The notes below the pieces were generated by a model. The model saw nothing but the letters and a program-made list of their open reading frames with translations, had not been told where the DNA came from and searched no databases. Shown one piece after another: positions 45,930-50,579 of a DNA stretch of 50,579 nucleotides. Position numbers and translations under genes: made by a program. Every line of letters begins with the position of its first letter. The stretch's first letter is position 1. Source of the DNA: Neobacillus bataviensis LMG 21833 (GTDB lineage Bacteria > Bacillota > Bacilli > Bacillales > Cytobacillaceae); NCBI RefSeq assembly GCF_000307875.1, contig NZ_AJLS01000129.1, positions 1-50,579 on the forward strand. The letters are read 5' to 3'.

Positions 45930-46112
45930 TCATCCCAGAGTCTTTAAATCGTCCCCATTATACATTTCTAATTGGTGCCGCAACTCTGTTATGTAATGCA
46001 TCATTGCCAGTCTTACGACAGATGGGTAGTATCGATTGTTAAGCTCATGTTCACATTCCTCTAAATCCATCTTTTTCACTGTGATAATTTTAGTTAATTC
46101 TTCAATACTCAT
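45930..46112 (-). CDS. small helical protein, 60 aa, faintly Spo0E-like
   Basis: ATG 46112 with AGGGGG eight bases upstream begins MSIEELTKIITVKKMDLEEC. A second helix ends TELRHQLEMYNGDDLKTLG. The length and two-helix hairpin recall Spo0E-type aspartyl-phosphate phosphatases, but the SQxLD signature is not present (YITELRHQL stands in its place), so I would not assign that activity. A GC-rich hairpin (GGGTGAGT with ACTCATCCC, 45896-45936) follows the gene. Confidence 0.5.
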   Translation of the reverse strand: MSIEELTKIITVKKMDLEECEHELNNRYYPSVVRLAMMHYITELRHQLEMYNGDDLKTLG

Positions 46113-46499
46113 AGATTCATCCCCCTACATATTAAAAATTCACCATCACTATAAGGATTCAGCTTTGACCGGGATTGCCAGGGCAAAACCACCACATTTT
46201 ACTCACTCTCCCAAGCTATTTCTATAGCTACAGGATGGACATTTTTTTCGTAGTTTATACAAAAATTTGTCTCTGAAAATAGTAATGATATTTGAGGGGG
46301 AACTCCTAAGGATAAATATTAATCTGATTGTAAAGATGTCATAAAAAAATTGTAATTATCTTTTTATTGATAGTATACAATTATGTAAAATATTGGATTC
46401 TAATTCCTGTTTTATGCATGCTCTATAGTGGGGAATAAATAGGGCCAAGGGTAAGGTTTGGGTGATATTTTGGTTTGTTCGATTTGGTGAACAAAACGA
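46113..46499. other. gene-free stretch
   Basis: I see no gene in this AT-rich stretch. Open frames here lack ribosome sites, and the one reaching 46603 on the minus strand is made of dispersed-repeat sequence. Confidence 0.6.
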
Positions 46500-46575
46500 A
46501 AGAGATAGACCAAGAGAACTGTCCCCTGCTTCGAAAAAAAAACCATAAAAACCGTCCCGGCGGTTCCGATTGGTG
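46500..46575. repeat. GGGGACGG-family repeats, two adjacent
   Basis: AGAGAACTGTCCCCTGCTTCG and, 20 bases on, AAACCGTCCCGGCGGTTCC are two members of the family in tandem, just upstream of the lysine riboswitch promoter. Confidence 0.6.
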
Positions 46576-46597
46576 ACCCTTTGGATACTACTTCCAT

Positions 46598-46625
46598 TGA
46601 CATTAAAATACCGTTATTTTAGAAT
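46598..46625 (+). promoter_or_regulatory. sigma-A promoter of the lysine-riboswitch operon
   Basis: TTGACA (46598-46603) and TAGAAT (46620-46625) are 16 bp apart, giving a start near 46632, about 28 bp before the aptamer. Confidence 0.65.
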
Positions 46626-46659
46626 ATACACAATAATTGAATAAGCCTCACTTTAACCT

Positions 46660-46842
46660 AGTGGGGTAGAGGCGCGATGTTTAATAGTCTTTAGTGGAGC
46701 TTGGGAACGCTGTGATGCTAAGGAGAAGGGGATGTCGCCGAAGTGTGGAATAGGTCTCGCTATTACATGCTGGGTCTGCAGTGAATAATTGCAGGACTGT
46801 CTTAATAAGCTGACAGGTTTATTAAGTTGTGCTATCTCTTGT
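46660..46842 (+). promoter_or_regulatory. lysine riboswitch (L box) aptamer
   Basis: The order of conserved parts is that of the L box: GGTAGAGGCGCG (P1/P2 start), AGTCTTTAGTGGAG (loop-E region), GCTAAGGAGAAGGGGATGTC then GCCGAAG, then TGCTGGGTCTGCAG with CTGCAGGACTGT-like partner (P4), TAATAAGCTGACAGGTTTATTA (P5) and GTGCTATCTC closing P1. All core signatures are present and evenly spaced over about 180 nt. In Bacillus this class usually turns off lysine synthesis and uptake when lysine is plentiful. Confidence 0.92.
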
Positions 46843-46869
46843 GGGATAACGGGTGGGGACTTTAGAATG

Positions 46870-46917
46870 ACTACAATGTTTTCTGAGTTCATCTCAGAAT
46901 GGGTTTGTAGTTTTTTT
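46870..46917 (+). terminator. riboswitch expression-platform terminator
   Basis: ACTACAA..TTCTGAG pairs with CTCAGAA..TTGTAGT, followed by TTTTTT. It lies 28 bp past the aptamer, so lysine binding would favour this terminator. Confidence 0.9.
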
Positions 46918-46994
46918 ATTGCAAAAAAAGGGAATGACGGGCAGATTTCTGTTATTTCTTTTTGCACATATCGAAATTCTAGGAGGCTATCAAC

Positions 46995-47708
46995 ATGGAA
47001 AAGCAACAAACGTTATACTATGAATTTGTCCCGGCGGGTGAGGAAAGGATTCAACCAGATCCAAGTAAAACCGCTCTATTAATCGTGGACATGCAAAATC
47101 AGTTTATCAGTAAGGATTTTGGGGATGCCGATGTAGCGAGAGAAAAAGGCATGTGGGATAAATGGGAATATTTTTATAATCGCCTAGAAGACATCGTTAT
47201 ACCAAATAATCAAAAACTATTAGAGTTCTTTAGAACCAATCAATTAGAAGTTACTTTTGGCAGGATTGCCTGCCATCACAAAGATGGGCGCGACCGATCT
47301 CCTGTTCAAAGAAGACCTGGCTGGAATAATATCCTGCTGCCAATCGGGCATTACGGGGCAGAAATGGTAGATGAACTGAAACCATTAGAGGATGAAATTG
47401 TCGTTAATAAAACTACTGATAGTGTTCTTTCTGGAACGAATTATGAATTTCTCCTTCGAAATATGGGGATTGAAACAGTCGTCTGCACAGGTGTTGTGAC
47501 CGATCAATGTGTGGCCTCTACTGTCAGAAGTTTAGCGGATGCGGGATTTGAAGTGATTTTAGTAGAGGATGCCTGCTGTGCAGCAACACAAGCATTACAT
47601 GATGCTGAAATTATGATTATGAATCAAATTTATTGTGAAGTCATGAGCACGGATGAAACGATCCGATTGATAAGTAATCAAATGGGGAAAACGTTACAGG
47701 AAGCCTAA
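46995..47708 (+). CDS. isochorismatase-family cysteine hydrolase, lysine-riboswitch controlled
   Basis: This 237-aa alpha/beta hydrolase of the isochorismatase/nicotinamidase/carbamoylsarcosine-amidase superfamily shows the catalytic triad: Asp32 in ALLIVDMQNQF, Lys139 in VVNKTTDSVLSGT, and nucleophile Cys172 in TGVVTDQCVASTVRSL. The cis-peptide preceding Cys (VVT) also fits. It is therefore probably an amidase or N-carbamoyl/ureido hydrolase. An AGGAGG ribosome site precedes the ATG. A lysine riboswitch controls it together with the APC permease 19 bp downstream. This suggests release of lysine or a precursor from an N-substituted compound, repressed when lysine is plentiful. The substrate is unknown. 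Confidence 0.9.
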   Translation: MEKQQTLYYEFVPAGEERIQPDPSKTALLIVDMQNQFISKDFGDADVAREKGMWDKWEYFYNRLEDIVIPNNQKLLEFFRTNQLEVTFGRIACHHKDGRDRSPVQRRPGWNNILLPIGHYGAEMVDELKPLEDEIVVNKTTDSVLSGTNYEFLLRNMGIETVVCTGVVTDQCVASTVRSLADAGFEVILVEDACCAATQALHDAEIMIMNQIYCEVMSTDETIRLISNQMGKTLQEA

Positions 47709-47727
47709 GTGAGAGGAAGCTTTTTTT

Positions 47728-49074
47728 ATGAGTTTGTCAAATAATAGCGGAAATCATCCGCAGTTTAAGAGAGTTCTAAGTTTAAGGGATCTTGTGATTT
47801 ATGGGATCGCCTTTATGACACCAATTGCGCCTGCGTACATTTATGGCTATGCGGCAGTTTCCACTAGAGGAATGCTCTCGTTAGCGTATTTAATCGCCAT
47901 GGTCGCGATGATGTTTTCTGCCTATAGCTATGGACGGATGGCCGCGGCTTTCCCTGTGGCAGGTTCAACGTATACGTATACACAGCGTTCTATTAATCCG
48001 CATCTCGGTTTTTTTGCCGGATGGGCGATGTTCATGGATTACGTTTTAGTCCCACTGATTGTTTTCATGGTAGGTGCCTCTTATGCAAATGCTCTTGTTC
48101 CTTCTATCCCTTATTGGGTGTGGGTACTCATCATTGCTGTAGTGATTACCTTTATCAATATTCTTGGGATTGAAATGGCGGCAAAAACAAACAACATCCT
48201 TGTCCTCTTTATGGGCCTTGTGGTTGTTATTTTTGTGATCTTCTGCATTAAGGCTATTGTTGGCGGGGAATCAGCCAATAGCATTATTTCAATCAAGCCG
48301 TTCTTTCACGATGAAACGTTTGCTACTTCTGCTATTATTGCAGGGGCTGCCATGGCCTGTTTTTCGTTTTTAGGATTTGATAGTATTACGACTTTGTCAG
48401 AAGAAGCAATCAATCCAAAGGATGATATGTGGAAAGCAGCTATGCTTGCATGCCTGATCGGCGGGTTACTCTTTATCGTACAAGCCTATGTCGCTCAGCT
48501 TGTGTGGCCGGATGTGAATTCCTTTAGTTCCGCAGATACAGCCCTATTTGATATTGCGAAAAAGGCCGGCGGGGCAGCACTAGCTACGATTTATACGATT
48601 GCGATTATCGTTTCCACCTTTACGGCAGGTTTAACCGGGCAAGCAAGTGCCTCCCGATTAATGTTTAGTATGGGGCGTGATGAAGTACTGCCGAAAAAGT
48701 TCTTTACGTATGTACATCCTAGGTTTAAAACGCCTATTCTGAATATCTTGTTAATGTGTATCATTAGCGTTGTCGGAGCACTTGCTCTTCCGATTTCCTT
48801 TGTCGCGGAATTAATGAATTTTGGCGGGTTAACAGGCTTTATGTTTGTGAACTTGTCTGTAATTGTGTATTATTACTTCCGAAAAAAAGAGAAAAAGTTC
48901 GTACGCTATTTCTTACTGCCCGCATTAGGATTTTTAATCTGTTTTTATTTGTTTATTAATCTTTCTGCCTTAACATTGAAAGTAGGCTTCGTGTGGCTGG
49001 CAATTGGATTTGTCTACGCACTCATAACAACAAAAGGATTTAAGAAAAAACCGCCTATTATGGAAGGGTTGTAA
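47728..49074 (+). CDS. APC-superfamily amino-acid permease in the lysine-riboswitch operon
   Basis: This 448-aa protein of about 12 helices is of the APC/putrescine-importer (PuuP-like) branch. The start motif is LRDLVIYGIAFMTPIAPAYI, helix 3 has FPVAGSTYTYTQRSINPHLG, and helix 6 has FSFLGFDSITTLSEEAINPK. It follows the hydrolase by 19 bp with GAGAGGAAG as ribosome site. Riboswitch control implies import of lysine or a compound from which the hydrolase releases lysine. No terminator is evident before the repeat at 49085. Confidence 0.9.
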   Translation: MSLSNNSGNHPQFKRVLSLRDLVIYGIAFMTPIAPAYIYGYAAVSTRGMLSLAYLIAMVAMMFSAYSYGRMAAAFPVAGSTYTYTQRSINPHLGFFAGWAMFMDYVLVPLIVFMVGASYANALVPSIPYWVWVLIIAVVITFINILGIEMAAKTNNILVLFMGLVVVIFVIFCIKAIVGGESANSIISIKPFFHDETFATSAIIAGAAMACFSFLGFDSITTLSEEAINPKDDMWKAAMLACLIGGLLFIVQAYVAQLVWPDVNSFSSADTALFDIAKKAGGAALATIYTIAIIVSTFTAGLTGQASASRLMFSMGRDEVLPKKFFTYVHPRFKTPILNILLMCIISVVGALALPISFVAELMNFGGLTGFMFVNLSVIVYYYFRKKEKKFVRYFLLPALGFLICFYLFINLSALTLKVGFVWLAIGFVYALITTKGFKKKPPIMEGL

Positions 49075-49077
49075 AGG

Positions 49078-49142
49078 GGAACCGCGGGGACGGTTCTGCT
49101 GGCATTTTCCAATGCGAAAAAGCCAGGAGAACTGTCCCTTTT
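49078..49142. repeat. GGGGACGG-family palindromic repeat, best-formed copy
   Basis: GGGACGGTTCTGCTGGC pairs with GCCAGGAGAACTGTCCC (15 of 17) around a loop of about 17 bases. It starts immediately after the permease stop and could act as a weak terminator or RNA-stabilising hairpin. Confidence 0.7.
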
Positions 49143-49229
49143 GGTTTCTTGCAATCCATTTATTGATTATAATAGAATAACTTATCATCCACTTTCGAAA
49201 TGGTCAGGCTGTTCCAATCGAAAAGGGAA

Positions 49230-49263
49230 AACGAAGCACAAGAACCGTCCCCTGCTTCAGAAA
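49230..49263. repeat. GGGGACGG-family half repeat
   Basis: GAAGCACAAGAACCGTCCCC followed by TGCTTC, with GAAGCA/TGCTTC arms, lies directly before the ribosome site of the PfkB kinase. Confidence 0.6.
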
Positions 49264-49275
49264 TGAGGTTGTTCC

Positions 49276-50367
49276 ATGGATAAAGAGGCTCAAATTTTAC
49301 ATTATATTAAGATGAATCCTTTTATTTCACAGCAGGAGTTATCGAGTAAGGTTGGATTATCACGGCCTGCTGTTGCGAATTATATTGCGAGTCTGACGAA
49401 ACGCGGTGAGATTAAAGGGCGTGGCTATATTCTCCGCGAGGAATCGGCGATTGTTTGTATTGGGGGAGCCAATACAGACAGGAAAGCGCGGTCAGATCAA
49501 AATGTGCGTTTATATTCATCTAATTCAGTAAAAATTACGGAAGCTTGTGGCGGTGTAGCACGCAATTTGGCTGAAAGTTTAAGCCGGCTCGGACTTACCA
49601 CTTCTCTTATGGCCTGTGTCGGGGATGACAAAGAAGGTAACTGGATCCTGAAGGAAACGAAAAGTCAGGGAGTGGATGTTAGCCAGGTTTGGGTGTTACC
49701 AACCGAACAAACGGGAACCTTTACTACCCTTTTGGATATCAATGGTGAAAGCGTTGTCTCCATGGCGGATATGAATATATACGAGAAACTAACCACTTCC
49801 ATGTTTGAGGAAAAATGGTCCCATATTAGTGCCTCAACTGCGGTGTTTTTGGATACAAATATCCCTGAGGAAAGTATTAGTTATGTAATGAAGCGCTGCA
49901 GTGATGTAAATATCCCTATTTACATCGATCCAGTATCTCCAGTCAAGGCAAGAAAACTTCCTTTTCGTCTTGATGGTGTCGAACTTCTGATTCTAAATCG
50001 TGGAGAAGCAGAGATCCTAACTGACATAAAAATTGACTCCATCAAGAATTGTCAAACAGCCTGTGAAAAAATGAGTCAGCGTGGCGTTCAAAAAGTGTTG
50101 ATCACACTCGGTGATCAGGGGGTTTATTACTATTCTCCTGAGGAATCTGGGCACTTGCTTCCTTTTAAAACGGAGGTTGTCGATGTCACGGGGGCTGGTG
50201 ACGCATTTGCGGCATGCGCCATCTATGGAATCATGAATAAAGAATCACTAGTTCGTGCTTGCCAATTAGGACTTGCCGGTGCGGCTCTTACCCTTCAAAC
50301 CGAAGAATCTATTTCATCCTTTTTAAAGCCTGAAAAAATTGAGGAAATCGTAAAGGAGTATTCGTGA
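49276..50367 (+). CDS. PfkB-family carbohydrate kinase with N-terminal HTH (PsuK/YeiC-like)
   Basis: This 363-aa protein has an N-terminal winged helix (about 1-55, ISQQELSSKVGLSRPAVANY) and a ribokinase-like domain (about 60-360). The kinase part has the N-terminal GG motif (EACGGVARNLAESLSRLG near 95-112) and the C-terminal signature DVTGAGDAFAACAIYG with catalytic Asp near 309. HTH-kinase fusions of this layout are typical of pseudouridine kinase (PsuK/YeiC), usually next to psuG. The window ends 212 bp downstream, so psuG cannot be checked. The start at 49276 follows GAGG. The substrate is inferred, not seen. Confidence 0.88.
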   Translation: MDKEAQILHYIKMNPFISQQELSSKVGLSRPAVANYIASLTKRGEIKGRGYILREESAIVCIGGANTDRKARSDQNVRLYSSNSVKITEACGGVARNLAESLSRLGLTTSLMACVGDDKEGNWILKETKSQGVDVSQVWVLPTEQTGTFTTLLDINGESVVSMADMNIYEKLTTSMFEEKWSHISASTAVFLDTNIPEESISYVMKRCSDVNIPIYIDPVSPVKARKLPFRLDGVELLILNRGEAEILTDIKIDSIKNCQTACEKMSQRGVQKVLITLGDQGVYYYSPEESGHLLPFKTEVVDVTGAGDAFAACAIYGIMNKESLVRACQLGLAGAALTLQTEESISSFLKPEKIEEIVKEYS

Positions 50368-50409
50368 CTTTTTCTTAAGGCTCCGAATGTTGATTTCACT
50401 ATATTTGAA

Positions 50410-50560
50410 AAATAAACGGAAAAATTCCGACTATTTTGGGAAATACCCATATTTCCTTAAAAATAAGAGAAGTTTTTCCGGTTATCTTATCCAAAATCGT
50501 TGGATTTTGTCTTATTTAGAGCAGTTAATCGGAATATCTCCGCTTATATCTGCTTCTTGA
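50410..50560. repeat. CGGA-N-TCCG hairpin repeats
   Basis: AAACGGAAAAATTCCGACTAT (about 50415), the inverted form AGAAGTTTTTCCGGTTAT (about 50469) and AATCGGAATATCTCCGCTTAT (about 50527) belong to the family at 23828-23966. They fill the end of the window, where I see no gene. Confidence 0.55.
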
Positions 50561-50579
50561 GCTTCCTCTATATACATTA

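Noticed and set aside
45930..46112. Firm Spo0E phosphatase assignment
   Set aside because: Length and helices are similar, but the SQxLD signature is missing.
46412..46603. 63-residue open frame on the minus strand
   Set aside because: It consists largely of GGGGACGG-family repeat sequence, has no convincing ribosome site and no protein-like pattern.

Overview
The window looks like chromosomal DNA of an aerobic, probably spore-forming Bacillaceae (Bacillus/Neobacillus-like). It is AT-rich, with strong AGGAGG-type ribosome sites, sigma-A promoters, Bacillus-type riboswitches and dispersed repeats of the kind common in that group. I see no tRNA, rRNA, CRISPR array, prophage or intact insertion sequence. 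Species cannot be settled by reading alone.

Layout. 0.4-10.6 kb: an oligosaccharide/beta-galactoside locus (lipoprotein binding protein, two permeases, GH2 beta-galactosidase, a GH63-like glycosidase, an EamA transporter, a LacI regulator) with a LacI/CcpA-type operator on the -35 of its first promoter. 10.7-14.7 kb: an amino-acid permease, a YitT-like protein and a class V aminotransferase, divergent from a Crp/Fnr regulator. 14.7-20 kb: a decayed zone with gene remnants, a permease with a sigma-54-type promoter, a bacterial staygreen homologue, an HXXEE gene broken by one stop codon, and three copies of a ~370-400 bp non-coding repeat. 20-25 kb: an unannotated 55-residue membrane protein under a perfect FNR box, a YitT protein, a lipoprotein, the purine efflux gene pbuE under an adenine riboswitch, and a DUF3231 protein. 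25.9-28.9 kb: an RND efflux pump. 29-34 kb: a GntR-controlled dehydrogenase plus TRAP transporter (dctPQM), probably for a sugar acid. 34-35.3 kb: a MarR/flavodoxin-like oxidoreductase pair. 35.5-40 kb: a GntR-controlled amino-acid ABC transporter with a lysine-6-dehydrogenase-like enzyme inside the operon. 40-46 kb: a YcgR/YcgQ permease pair, an HTH-DUF1232 regulator, tatC and small proteins. 46.6-50.4 kb: a lysine riboswitch ahead of an isochorismatase-family hydrolase and an APC permease, then a PfkB/PsuK-like kinase.

How it fits together. Most of the window is small nutrient-uptake modules, each with its own regulator and a readable operator. Two modules 10 kb apart point independently to lysine or a lysine-like amino acid: the LysDH-like ABC operon and the lysine-riboswitch operon. 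The riboswitch operon is unusual because its first gene is a hydrolase, not a biosynthetic enzyme.

Most unusual signal. A same-strand non-coding repeat family (four near-complete copies, one 5' half, one 3' end, one diverged relative) carries three similar palindromic boxes and a central hairpin whose sequence changes between copies while pairing is kept. Separately, several intergenic arrays of 50-52 bp hairpin units share an architecture although their arms differ. I recognise neither as a named family.
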